Shown: positions 1 to 6,535 of the stretch, piece after piece
Layout: each line of letters begins with the position of its first letter
Numbering within the stretch: position 1 is the stretch's first letter
NCBI RefSeq assembly: GCF_051960575.1
Contig: NZ_JBQCEE010000366.1
Location: forward strand, 1 to 55,409
Length of the DNA stretch: 55,409 bases
DNA from: JBQCEE01 sp051960575
Lineage (GTDB): Bacteria; Actinomycetota; Actinomycetes; Mycobacteriales; Jatrophihabitantaceae
Reading direction: 5' to 3'
Made by a program: the position numbers and the translations under genes
The notes under the pieces: model-generated
What the model was told of the DNA's origin: nothing
What the model saw: only the letters and a program-made list of their open reading frames with translations
Database searches by the model: none

Positions 1-1
1 G

Positions 2-112
2 TTCTACCGCTTCGCGTACATGATGCTGGGCCCAGCCCAGGTTGGGCACCCGAGTACGCCCGCTCCGCCGTTACGACGTCCCCGCGACCGTTATGGACGG
101 GTGTTGAAGTAG
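2..112 (+). CDS. C-terminal end of an unidentified protein (partial)
   Basis: An open frame enters from the left edge and stops at TAG 110-112, giving the last 36 residues of a protein (begins FYRFAYMMLGPAQVG, ends GRVLK). The composition, with aromatic and hydrophobic residues followed by a basic proline-rich tail, looks like a real C-terminus, but no family can be named from so little. It would be the leftmost gene of the island-like region. It could also be a chance open frame, because high-GC DNA has long open frames everywhere. Confidence 0.35.
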   Translation, partial: FYRFAYMMLGPAQVGHPSTPAPPLRRPRDRYGRVLK

Positions 113-386
113 GCACGCGGCCTGAACGCCATGGCGGCGACCGTGCACGACCATGGCGCCCCTCTCGGCGAGGCGGCCTTCGTGCCTGTCCAATTCGATC
201 TTGGGGCACCGGTTGAGGACCTCCTCGAGCCAGGACAGAAGTCTGCGCCGCTGTCGGCGTGATGTGCGGGCCGTGATGGGAGCCCGACTTCCGATTGATT
301 CTTGGGAAGGTGCCTCGCGTGAGGCCTGATGTGACCGAGTCCGTGCGAGGGCTCGCACGCCGGATGGGCCCCGCTCAGGTCAACGT
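113..386. other. Stretch without a convincing gene
   Basis: Open frames exist on the minus strand here, but they are rich in Arg and Ser and resemble no family I know. I read them as shadows or decayed coding DNA. The stretch contains one reverse-orientation copy of the 18-bp repeat that recurs near 2.95 and 4.0 kb, so it may be debris from a mobile element. Confidence 0.4.
144..165 (-). repeat. Dispersed repeat copy 1 (reverse orientation)
   Basis: Read on the minus strand this contains AGAGGGGCGCCATGGTCG followed by TGCA. The 18-bp core is identical to plus-strand positions 2949-2966 and 4002-4019. With the extra TGCA it matches 4002-4023 over 22 bases. See the finding on the dispersed repeat. 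Confidence 0.7.
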
Positions 387-695
387 ATGCATACACGTGG
401 TCTGATTTTGGTTGTGGAATGGAACGCGGAAGTTGTCTTCGACTTTGAGATGCCCGGCGAGGTCGTCGACGAGATGCTGACACGGCTGAATTTGCCGGTC
501 GGCGAAGCCGGTCTGTCGAACGGCGCAGTGATCGCTGCGGCACCGGAAGGCCGGACGACCGTCGTCGTAACGGTCGACGCCGACGACTTGGCGAATGCCG
601 CCGTGGAGGCCGTGCGGGTCACTCGCGAGATCGTCGATAAGGACGCAGTCGTGCTCGAGGTCATGCCGTCCGCTGAGTATTGGGCTCACGACTGA
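387..695 (+). CDS. Hypothetical protein, 102 aa
   Basis: I do not recognise this family. The product is a small acidic soluble protein with no signal peptide or membrane segment. It has a beta-alpha pattern: a strand-like LILVVEW start, two helices rich in Asp, Glu and Val, and a C-terminal AEYWAHD. The start is ATG 387, with no obvious Shine-Dalgarno sequence. The stop at 695 lies 3 bases before the next gene, so the two are probably co-transcribed. Its place inside the tRNA-bounded island suggests an accessory function. Confidence 0.6.
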   Translation: MHTRGLILVVEWNAEVVFDFEMPGEVVDEMLTRLNLPVGEAGLSNGAVIAAAPEGRTTVVVTVDADDLANAAVEAVRVTREIVDKDAVVLEVMPSAEYWAHD

Positions 696-698
696 CCG

Positions 699-1199
699 AT
701 GATTCTTCGGCCGCCGCAGGTGTTATCGGACTGCGAGAGGTATGAGTACGCCTTCCGGCGCGTCTGGGACTCGACTAAGCCGCTCGCTTTGTGGATCATG
801 CTCAATCCGAGCAACATCACGCCGGTTTCGGGGTGGACGGATATCTCAGCCGACGGACCGACTGTCGCCCGCTGCGTCGCCTTCTCGAAGGGGTGGGGCT
901 GCGGCGGCATGATGACCGGCAACATCTTCGCGTACCGAGCGACCAAGCCCGACGACCTGAAGCAATGCGAGGAACCGATCGGGCCGGACAACGACGCCAC
1001 CCTGCAGCGGTTGCTCGACGAGGCATCCGTCGTCATCGCCGGGTGGGGCGCTTCTTTTCCGCGCGTCCACTCGGCCAGGGTTCGTGAGGTCCACGACATG
1101 CTGCAGGCGCGAGGCGCTCACTGTCTCGGCCGGACCGCAGAGGGCCACCCGCGGCATCCGCTGTACGTGCGTGGCACGACGCCGCGGGTCCCGCTCTAA
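699..1199 (+). CDS. DUF1643 family protein
   Basis: A 166-aa protein that matches the DUF1643 pattern: an N-terminal RY.YAFRRVWD segment, LWIMLNPS near residue 30, DGPTVARCVAFSKGWGCGG, GNIFAYRATKP, DNDATLQ, then VIAGWGA and a C-terminal GHPRHPLYV. The biochemical role of the family is unknown, and members are often found on plasmids, phages and islands. It follows the preceding small gene by 3 bases, which suggests an operon. The length is about normal for the family, so the gene looks intact. An IS3 element starts within about 40 bases of its stop codon. Confidence 0.85.
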   Translation: MILRPPQVLSDCERYEYAFRRVWDSTKPLALWIMLNPSNITPVSGWTDISADGPTVARCVAFSKGWGCGGMMTGNIFAYRATKPDDLKQCEEPIGPDNDATLQRLLDEASVVIAGWGASFPRVHSARVREVHDMLQARGAHCLGRTAEGHPRHPLYVRGTTPRVPL

Positions 1200-1280
1200 C
1201 AGAGCCTGGCGTCTGGCCGGTGAACGACAGCGATATGAACCGCCCGAGGTTGTCGTGCCGCATCTTTCTGAGTTGGAAGG

Positions 1281-1601
1281 ATGCGTTCTGTGCCGAAGAA
1301 GATCGATGCGAAGGTCAAGGAGCGTTGCGCTCGCCAGGTCCTTGATCATCTGCTGGAGTACCCGTCGTTGACCGCGGCGTGTGAGGCCGTCGCCCGCCGT
1401 GAGGGCGTGGGGTGGGAGTCGGTGCGCCGCTGGGTGCGGCAGGCCCAGGTCGACACCGGGCAGCGGCAGGGCGTGAGCAGTGAGGAGCTGGCCGAGATCC
1501 GGGAGTTGAAGGCGAAGGTGCGCCGGCTCGAGGAGGACAACGAGATCCTGCGTCGGGCCTCGATTTTCTTCTCGGGGGAACTCGACCCCCGCAACCGCTG
1601 A
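1281..1601 (+). CDS. IS3 family transposase OrfA
   Basis: A 106-aa helix-turn-helix subunit that recognises the ends of the IS. It has KKIDAKVKERCARQVLDHL at the N-terminus, an HTH around VGWESVRRWVRQA (residues 48-60), and a C-terminal leucine-zipper-like helix, LAEIRELKAKVRRLEEDNEI. The last codons, FFSGELDPRNR, are typical of actinobacterial IS3 OrfA proteins. The stop TGA 1599-1601 lies inside the orfB frame. A five-G run at 1574-1578 is a possible -1 slippage site that would give the OrfAB fusion transposase. Confidence 0.85.
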   Translation: MRSVPKKIDAKVKERCARQVLDHLLEYPSLTAACEAVARREGVGWESVRRWVRQAQVDTGQRQGVSSEELAEIRELKAKVRRLEEDNEILRRASIFFSGELDPRNR

Positions 1602-1621
1602 TCGTCGCGTTCGTCGACGAG

Positions 1622-2545
1622 ATGCGCGCCGAGGGCTACGCGGTCGAGTCGGTCTGCCGGGTCCTGCGTGAGCAGGGCTGCCAGATCGCCGCGCGGACCT
1701 ACCGGTCGTGGGCACAGCCGGACCGGGCCTTGGCGGCTCGGACGGTGAGCGACGCGCTCGTGCAGGACCGGGTGCGGGAGATGGCCTGGACGGTCGATGA
1801 CCACGGCGTGCGGCGGCTGACGCCCGAGGGCCTGTATGGGCGGCGCAAGATGACCGCGCTGGTGCGCCGCTCGATGCCCGAAGCCTCACCCGGCGCGGTC
1901 GACCGGGCGATGCGATCTCTTGGCCTGCAAGGTGTGCGCCGCGCCAAAGGCGTCCGCACGACCGTGCCGGGTAAGGACGGGCGCCGCGCCGGCGACCTGC
2001 TCGACCGGGACTTCACCGCCGCGGCGCCGAACCGGACCTGGGTCATGGACTTCACCTACGTCCGCACCTGGCTCGGGTTCGTCTACGTCGCGTTCATCGT
2101 CGACGTCTTCGCCCAGAAGATCGTCGCCTAGCACGTCGCGCCGACCAAGGCCGTCGATCTGGTCGACGTGCCGCTGCGGATGGCGCTGTGGCAGCGCGGC
2201 CGCGAACGGCATCCTGTCGTCCCCGGTGAGTTGATCGCGCACGCCGACGCCGGGTCGCAATACACATCGAGGGAATTCGCGTTGTTCTGCGCGGCCACCA
2301 ACGTTCGCGGCAGCGTCGGGCGGACCGGTGTGTGCTGGGACAACGCCGTCGCCGAGTCGTTCTTCGCTGCCCTGAAGAACGAGATGTACCACCGAACCGA
2401 GTTCGGCACCCGAGCCCGCGCGAGGTTCGCGGTCGCCGACTACATCGAGGTGTTCTACAACCGCCGGCGCCTGCACTCGACGCTCGGCTACCGCACGCCC
2501 TACGAGGTGCTCACCGAGCACCGCGCCGCAGCCACCGCTGCTTGA
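1622..2545 (+). pseudogene. IS3 family transposase OrfB, interrupted by TAG at 2129
   Basis: Catalytic DDE integrase subunit (rve domain). The frame is already open before ATG 1622, as expected for fusion to OrfA by -1 frameshifting. The first Asp lies in TWVMDFTYV, the second in HADAGSQYTS, and the Glu in WDNAVAESFFAALKNE. The C-terminus YNRRRLHSTLGYRTPYEV is complete. After FAQKIVA an in-frame TAG (2129-2131) replaces what should be a TGG Trp codon, and the same frame resumes with HVAPTKAVDLVDV. A single G-to-A change therefore splits the protein between the first and second catalytic Asp and should inactivate it. Confidence 0.85.
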
Positions 2546-2570
2546 TCAACAACCCGAGGAACTGTCCAAG

Positions 2571-2945
2571 ATGCTTGACACAGCCCACACCGTCCGCCAC
2601 CGGCTCTCACGCGGCGGGAACCGGCAGATCAACCACGTCCTGCACGTCATGGCCACCGCCCAGCTCCGCCACCCCAGCGAAGGCCAGGCCTACTACCAGC
2701 GCCTCCGCGGCAACACGAAGAACGGCCTGGAAGCGATGCGCTGCCTCAAACGACGCCTGTCCGACGTCGTCTATCGCACCATGCTCACCGACATGATCAA
2801 CGCTGCGGCGGGTCCGGGAGGACACCCGGGCACGACTATTCAATCCAGCGCGGCCGACTCACATCCCGTCGCCGACTCTTCGGATCAGTCACTTCCCGAA
2901 CCTGCCAACAAGCACCCTAGAACAGCCGTCCCAACCGCGTCTTGA
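2571..2945 (+). pseudogene. IS110 family transposase, C-terminal remnant
   Basis: The frame encodes TVRHRLSRGGNRQINHVLHV, then AYYQRLRGNTKNGLEAMRCLKRRLSDVVYR. This is the Transposase_20 part of IS110-type serine-dependent DEDD transposases. The N-terminal DEDD domain is missing. The first dozen codons after the IS3 end probably belong to the junction, with true IS110 homology starting near 2586. The stop TGA 2943-2945 overlaps the 24-bp sequence repeated at 3996. The left end of the element, where an IS110 guide RNA would usually be encoded, is absent, so the remnant cannot move by itself. Confidence 0.8.
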
Positions 2946-2966
2946 CACAGAGGGGCGCCATGGTCG
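2943..2966 (+). repeat. Dispersed repeat copy 2, at the IS110 transposase stop
   Basis: These 24 bases are identical to 3996-4019. They begin with the TGA stop of the IS110 remnant, continue ACACAGAGGGGCGCC and end ATGGTCG. The position immediately after the transposase suggests this is the right terminus of the IS110 element plus adjoining target DNA. Confidence 0.7.
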
Positions 2967-2999
2967 ATCGGTTCGGGGCGGCATGCCACGATCTTGTGT

Positions 3000-3257
3000 G
3001 TGGATGACTGGCGTTTGATGGGTCAGGAGCGGTACCTCGCCGGACGGACTTTCCAACTTCGCGCATGGTGGCCCTACCGAGAAGGCTGGGACCACGACCA
3101 CTGCGACTTCTGCCAGCGCCAGATCAGCTCGCCGCTTGCCACTGACGACGACGAGGCAGTCGTAGAGGGGTATGTCACGGAGGACGGCTACCACTGGGTC
3201 TGCGAGCATTGCTTCACGGATTTCCAGGAGCGCATGGACTTCCGGGTGGCGGACTAG
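3000..3257 (+). CDS. Hypothetical protein with two CxxC pairs
   Basis: An 85-aa protein with CDFC followed about 35 residues later by CEHC, a spacing that suggests one structural zinc site. The rest is rich in Trp and acidic residues (LRAWWPYREGWDHDHCDFC). There is no signal peptide. I do not recognise a named family. GTG 3000 is chosen because a CACGAT -10-like hexamer sits 13-8 bases upstream, as at other leaderless genes in this window. TTG 2994 and ATG 3018 are alternatives. It is one of a run of small unlinked ORFs in the island. Confidence 0.55.
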   Translation: MDDWRLMGQERYLAGRTFQLRAWWPYREGWDHDHCDFCQRQISSPLATDDDEAVVEGYVTEDGYHWVCEHCFTDFQERMDFRVAD

Positions 3258-3334
3258 TGGAGTCCGGCGCGCAACTCGGTGGTGCAGTGCCGCGACAGCG
3301 GGACGGTGGCGCAGTCTGAGGGAGAATCAGAAAC

Positions 3335-3598
3335 ATGCGTGACCAGCCGTTCTACGCGACCGGCGAAGGCGACACCTTCGGCAAGCTGCTCGACCTGCTG
3401 AACCGACTCGACGCTGCCCGTATCTGGTACCGATTGCACCATAGCCGCCCGGACACGGTCATGATCGATGTAGCGGTGCCCGGCTGGCGCTGGGAGATCG
3501 AGTTCGCATCGGATGGCTCGGTTGCCGTCGAGCGGTATCGATCGATCGCGGGAGTTGAAGACGACCCGGCGTTGGTGGAAGCCCTCTTCACTGCTTAG
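3335..3598 (+). CDS. Hypothetical protein, 87 aa
   Basis: A small cytoplasmic protein that begins with ATG 3335 after a GGGAGAA ribosome-binding stretch. Its pattern (FGKLLDLLNRLDAARIWYRL, then VMIDVAVPGWRWEIEF, then GSVAVERYRSIAGVEDD) suggests a helix followed by a beta-meander. That resembles small immunity-type or DUF proteins seen scattered in actinobacteria, but I cannot name a family. Nothing next to it looks like a toxin, so an immunity role is not supported by context. Confidence 0.65.
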   Translation: MRDQPFYATGEGDTFGKLLDLLNRLDAARIWYRLHHSRPDTVMIDVAVPGWRWEIEFASDGSVAVERYRSIAGVEDDPALVEALFTA

Positions 3599-3634
3599 CG
3601 TTTTCCGGTAGGCCGGGCGTGCAACCATGCGAAG

Positions 3635-3970
3635 GTGCCGATCTTTGATGTCGTTGCCGCGGCCACTTCCCTGCTGATCACCGATCGGTACCCGTTCGAT
3701 AACACGCGACGATCGACGCAGATGATCCGAGCCCGACTCGTGCCGCCAAAGGTTGCAGAGGCGGCGAGCCTTCTGGCGACTGAAGACGACCCAACGGACG
3801 TGGCCCTGATGACCTGGCCCGACTTAACTTTCGTGTTCCTCCGCGGCCACACTGAGCTTCTTCAGGTGGGCTACATCCCCGGTTGGCTGCGCTCGGAGAG
3901 CTGGGCGGGCGGGGATCGTCGGCTTGTACGAGCCGACGAGGCTGCGGCATGGCTCGAACTGCACACTTGA
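3635..3970 (+). CDS. Hypothetical protein, 111 aa
   Basis: An unrecognised soluble protein starting at GTG 3635; the same frame is open back to a TAG at 3596-3598. It has helical N- and C-terminal parts and a central strand-rich stretch, ALMTWPDLTFVFLRGHTELL, followed by GYIPGWLRSESWAGGDRRLV. There are no Cys residues, membrane segments or catalytic motifs that I can see. It follows the preceding gene by 36 bases on the same strand. The frame has plausible composition but no family support. Confidence 0.5.
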   Translation: MPIFDVVAAATSLLITDRYPFDNTRRSTQMIRARLVPPKVAEAASLLATEDDPTDVALMTWPDLTFVFLRGHTELLQVGYIPGWLRSESWAGGDRRLVRADEAAAWLELHT

Positions 3971-3995
3971 TCAGCGGCATGGTCGCGCTGCGCCG

Positions 3996-4023
3996 TGACA
4001 CAGAGGGGCGCCATGGTCGTGCA
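3996..4023 (+). repeat. Dispersed repeat copy 3
   Basis: Positions 3996-4019 are identical to 2943-2966 (24 bases). Positions 4002-4023 are identical to the reverse complement of 144-165 (22 bases). There is no transposase frame here, so this may be a solo terminus or an unoccupied target of the same mobile element. Shorter relatives reading CGGCATGGTCG occur at about 3976 and 4634. Confidence 0.7.
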
Positions 4024-4052
4024 GCACCGGGCGGCGTTGGACACCGACCGTG

Positions 4053-4358
4053 TTACGGGATGAACCGTCCCATCCATCGCAAGCCCCGGCCCACGATCTT
4101 GTTCTGGTGCCATCCGTGCCGGACAACGGTCTTACGCAACCGCCTGATCTGATCCCGCGCCCGTACAGCGAGCCCGGTGCGGGACTTGTCCTCGATCTCC
4201 CAGGCCCACTTGCTCAGCGAGTGGGCACAGCGGATGCAGACCACGACCTCGGGATGGTTGCCGAGGTGAACCAACTTCGCCGGGTCCTCGATCGCTCCGC
4301 AGCACCAGCACTGCGACCGGCCCAATTCCTCATCCTCAACTGCAACAGGCGTCGCCAT
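4053..4358 (-). CDS. Small Cys-rich hypothetical protein (CWCC/CIRC)
   Basis: A 101-aa protein with QCWCCGAIEDPAKLVHLGNH, then VVVCIRCAHSLSKWAWEIED, and a basic C-terminus. The two Cys pairs would bind one zinc ion. I have an impression of similar unnamed actinobacterial proteins, and the function is unknown. It starts at ATG 4358, 5 bases after the stop of the upstream gene on the same strand, so both are likely one transcript. No DNA-binding motif is obvious. Confidence 0.75.
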   Translation of the reverse strand: MATPVAVEDEELGRSQCWCCGAIEDPAKLVHLGNHPEVVVCIRCAHSLSKWAWEIEDKSRTGLAVRARDQIRRLRKTVVRHGWHQNKIVGRGLRWMGRFIP

Positions 4359-4363
4359 GGCCG

Positions 4364-4564
4364 CTACTCACTTCCGACTTGCTTGGGTGGGCAGACGACC
4401 GTTCCGTATGAGCAGAACACGCAGCAGTCACCTTGCCGGGGCCGCAAATCTTGGCCACATTCCTCGCACCGATAGACGTACCGGCACGCGTTCTCAGGCA
4501 TCGTCTCGACCGCCTGTGTCCCGCACAGCGGGCAGGTGATGACCGACTCCCAGGTCAGGGCCAC
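4364..4564 (-). CDS. GDCCVFCSYG-type small zinc-ribbon protein
   Basis: A 66-aa protein with CPLCG at residues 11-15, CEECG near residue 34, then GDCCVFCSYG and a CPP tail. Small proteins with the GDCCVFCSYG signature are common in bacteria, often on mobile elements and near metal-resistance genes. Their activity is not established. Four Cys pairs suggest two metal sites. The start is GTG 4564. It is the promoter-proximal gene of a two-gene minus-strand unit with the CWCC protein, 5 bases downstream. Confidence 0.8.
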   Translation of the reverse strand: MALTWESVITCPLCGTQAVETMPENACRYVYRCEECGQDLRPRQGDCCVFCSYGTVVCPPKQVGSE

Positions 4565-4850
4565 CTCCCCAGGCTACGTGCTCAGCCGTTGGCGCGAGCT
4601 TGTCGTCAACAATCGTCAGGCGCGCCGTCACATCGGCATGGTCGTGCACTCCTGACGCTGCTGTTGATCGCTGCAGCGAGCATGACCGTCACCCACCCCC
4701 TGGGGTGCCGTCACAAGGATTCGAACAGCCTCCGATTCGTGCCACACACGTGCCACATCGCGTTGAAAACAGCGGTCAAGAAGGGTGCAAAACGGTCACT
4801 TGATCCACTACAGCCCCTATATTCTGGGCCTCACCACAAGCAGGTCCCAA
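4565..4850. other. Island edge without a gene; paired GTGCCACA repeats
   Basis: No convincing coding frame was found. The stretch lies between the last island genes and the tRNA-Gly fragment, where an integrase gene would be expected, but none is present. GTGCCACA occurs at 4739-4746 and again at 4750-4757, an 11-base period and about 100 bases from the att core. Phased direct repeats at such a distance resemble integrase arm-type sites, which is inference only. Confidence 0.5.
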
Positions 4851-4894
4851 TTCCCAAGCTGACAGTGCGGGTTCGATTCCCGTCACCCGCTCCA
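4851..4894 (+). other. Attachment site: 3' 44 nt of a tRNA-Gly gene
   Basis: TTCCCAAGCTGACAGTGCGG begins at 4851 and is followed by GTTCGATTCC, CGTCACCCGC and TCCA. This reproduces a tRNA-Gly(CCC) from anticodon loop to CCA end. The T-arm pairs normally around the TTCGATT loop. The acceptor half CACCCGC (4884-4890) would need a 5' GCGGGTG, but the sequence before 4851 does not supply it or a D-arm. The gene is therefore cut at the anticodon loop. This is the typical crossover footprint of an integrative element in a tRNA gene. I place the island/chromosome boundary here, with the intact tRNA expected at the other end, outside the window. Confidence 0.8.
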
Positions 4895-4927
4895 TGTGGA
4901 GCTCCTGCGGACCTCCCTCGCCGCGTT

Positions 4928-5755
4928 CTAGGGGTGGACGGCTCGCGCGAGCGCTTCGGCCTGGGCCTGCGAGAACGTGCCGCTGATGACGGTCGGGATG
5001 CCAGAGATCGTCGAGGTGGTCACGGGGAGCGAGACGAGCGCGGATCCGACACTGAGGGCGACGAAGTCGGCGCACGGCGTCGAGGCGCGTCCGCATGCCG
5101 ACGCGGGCGTGACGCTCGATCCGGTCCCGCCGATGTTGTGCGCGGCGGTGTAGCTCGACCACGCCGCATCCGCCGCGGTGTCCAGGGTGATCGCCACCGT
5201 CCACGTCGGAGCAGTCTGCGTCGTCGGAGCTTCCGCCGCCGCCCGCTGCACCCCGGCGCCGGTGAACACCGCCGGGCCGACGAGGGCCACGGTGCGTGGG
5301 CCGGCGGAGCCGTCGTCGCACACCACGGCCCACCGGCCTGCAGGGTCGACCGGGGGTGACGCGCAGTCGGTCGCCGCGAGCGACTGCTCGAGCGTCTCCT
5401 GCCGGCTGTGGTCGAGCCGGTCGTACTCGGTGTCGACGGTCGGCACCGGGAACGGCAGCTGCGTCAGCGGCGACGGTCGCGCCGCGCCGGACGCCGCCGT
5501 CACGGTCGGTGCCACGAGCGGTCGTGCGCTGAAGGTGCCGGAGTACCGCCCGCTGCCCGCCGGCTTGGACGGGGTGTCCGCCGGGGCCGACGAGGCGGTG
5601 GTCGTCCCGGGCTGCGTCACCGTCGAGGTCACCGTGACCGTTCCGGCGTCGCCTCCGCCGCGCGTGCTCGCGCACCCGGCGACGAGGCTCACTGCGCAGA
5701 CGAACCCGACGAGGGGCCGCACCGCCGCACGGCCACGCGGGCTGGTCCGCGCCAT
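4928..5755 (-). CDS. Lipoprotein with a SecDF P1-head-like domain
   Basis: The first 36 residues form a lipoprotein signal with the lipobox LVAGC. A Thr/Ser/Pro-rich linker follows to about residue 75. The C-terminal part (VAITLDTAADAAWSSYTAAH, DFVALSVGSALVSLPV, then VISGTFSQAQAEALARAV) resembles the first periplasmic (P1) head domain of SecD, here detached from any SecD membrane domain. The product should be anchored outside the membrane, and its function is unknown. ATG 5755 is chosen; ATG 5785 would add ten residues before the signal. It is the first chromosomal gene after the tRNA-Gly fragment. Confidence 0.8.
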   Translation of the reverse strand: MARTSPRGRAAVRPLVGFVCAVSLVAGCASTRGGGDAGTVTVTSTVTQPGTTTASSAPADTPSKPAGSGRYSGTFSARPLVAPTVTAASGAARPSPLTQLPFPVPTVDTEYDRLDHSRQETLEQSLAATDCASPPVDPAGRWAVVCDDGSAGPRTVALVGPAVFTGAGVQRAAAEAPTTQTAPTWTVAITLDTAADAAWSSYTAAHNIGGTGSSVTPASACGRASTPCADFVALSVGSALVSLPVTTSTISGIPTVISGTFSQAQAEALARAVHP

Positions 5756-5866
5756 CACCTTCACCACGACACGTCCCCCGATCATCTGCCACCTGCTGCG
5801 GAAGTCCGCTCACGGTAGCGGCGTCGCACGCTGCCGACATCTCGGCGCAGCGCAGACGCGTCCCGT

Positions 5867-6535
5867 TCAGGACGCGGGGCGGGCCAGCCGGCAGTCGTAG
5901 GCGAAGATCACGGCCTGCACGCGGTCGCGCAGGCCGAGCTTCGCGAGCACGCGGCTCACGTGCGACTTCACCGTCGCGTCGCCGACGCGCAGGTACTGGG
6001 CGATCTCGGTGTTGGTCATGCCGGAGGCGATCGCCTCGAGCACGTCGCGTTCGCGGTCGGTGAGGGTGGCGAGCCGCGCCTCGGCCTCGGCATTGGCGGC
6101 CGCGGGCAGCTCGTCGGTCAACGTGTCGAGCAACCGGCGCGTCACCCGCGGCGAGACGATCGCGTCGCCGGCCGCGACGGTGTGGATGGCCGCGATCAAC
6201 TCGGCGGGCGGCACGTTCTTGAGCAGGAAGCCGCTGGCGCCGGCACGCAGCCCGGCGAAGGCGTACTCGTCCAGGTCGAACGTCGTCAGGATGAGGACCC
6301 GCGTCTCCGGGCGCTCGGCGCAGATGCGCCGGGTTGCTTCGATGCCGTCGGTACCGGGCATGCGGACATCCATGACGACCACGTCCGGACGCAGCGCCCG
6401 CACCGCGTCCACGGCCTGCGCACCGTCGGCGGCCTCGCCCACGACCTCGACGTCGTCCTGCGCGTCGAGGATCATGCGGAAGCCCTCGCGGATGAGGCCG
6501 TGGTCGTCGGCGAGCAGCACGCGCACGGCGCTCAT
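5867..6535 (-). CDS. NarL/LuxR-family response regulator
   Basis: A 222-aa response regulator. The receiver domain (residues 4-120) has the acidic pair D10-D11, the phospho-acceptor D56 in VVVMDVRMPG, Thr in LILTTFD, and Lys in FLLKNVPP. A LuxR-type helix-turn-helix follows at about residues 150-210 (LTDRERDVLEAIASGMTN, then LRVGDATVKSHVSRVLAKL). The start ATG 6535 overlaps the stop of the sensor kinase (ATGA, 6532-6535), so the pair is translationally coupled. Longer frames upstream are shadow extension. It probably controls the adjacent ABC exporter. Confidence 0.93.
   Translation of the reverse strand: MSAVRVLLADDHGLIREGFRMILDAQDDVEVVGEAADGAQAVDAVRALRPDVVVMDVRMPGTDGIEATRRICAERPETRVLILTTFDLDEYAFAGLRAGASGFLLKNVPPAELIAAIHTVAAGDAIVSPRVTRRLLDTLTDELPAAANAEAEARLATLTDRERDVLEAIASGMTNTEIAQYLRVGDATVKSHVSRVLAKLGLRDRVQAVIFAYDCRLARPAS

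Larger units (their letters stand above)
1236..2570 (+). mobile_element. IS3-family insertion sequence, inactivated
   Basis: This is a two-ORF element of standard IS3 layout (orfA, then orfB in the -1 frame). The left end is placed at 1236, where TGAACCGCCCGAGGTTGT resembles known IS3 termini. The right end is placed near 2549-2570 because its ACAACCCGAGG stretch partly matches the inverted left end. The inverted repeats are imperfect and the exact ends are uncertain. The element abuts an IS110 transposase remnant, so one mobile element appears to have landed in or next to another. An in-frame TAG in orfB suggests it can no longer transpose by itself. Confidence 0.75.

Noticed and set aside
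4700..4760. A second tRNA fragment on the minus strand (TTCGAATCC-like T-loop)
   Set aside because: The bases flanking the TTCGAAT loop do not pair as a T-stem and no acceptor or anticodon arm is visible.
4433..5359. A 308-residue plus-strand open frame spanning the tRNA-Gly fragment
   Set aside because: It runs through a tRNA fragment and antisense to the lipoprotein gene, and the translation is Arg-rich noise.
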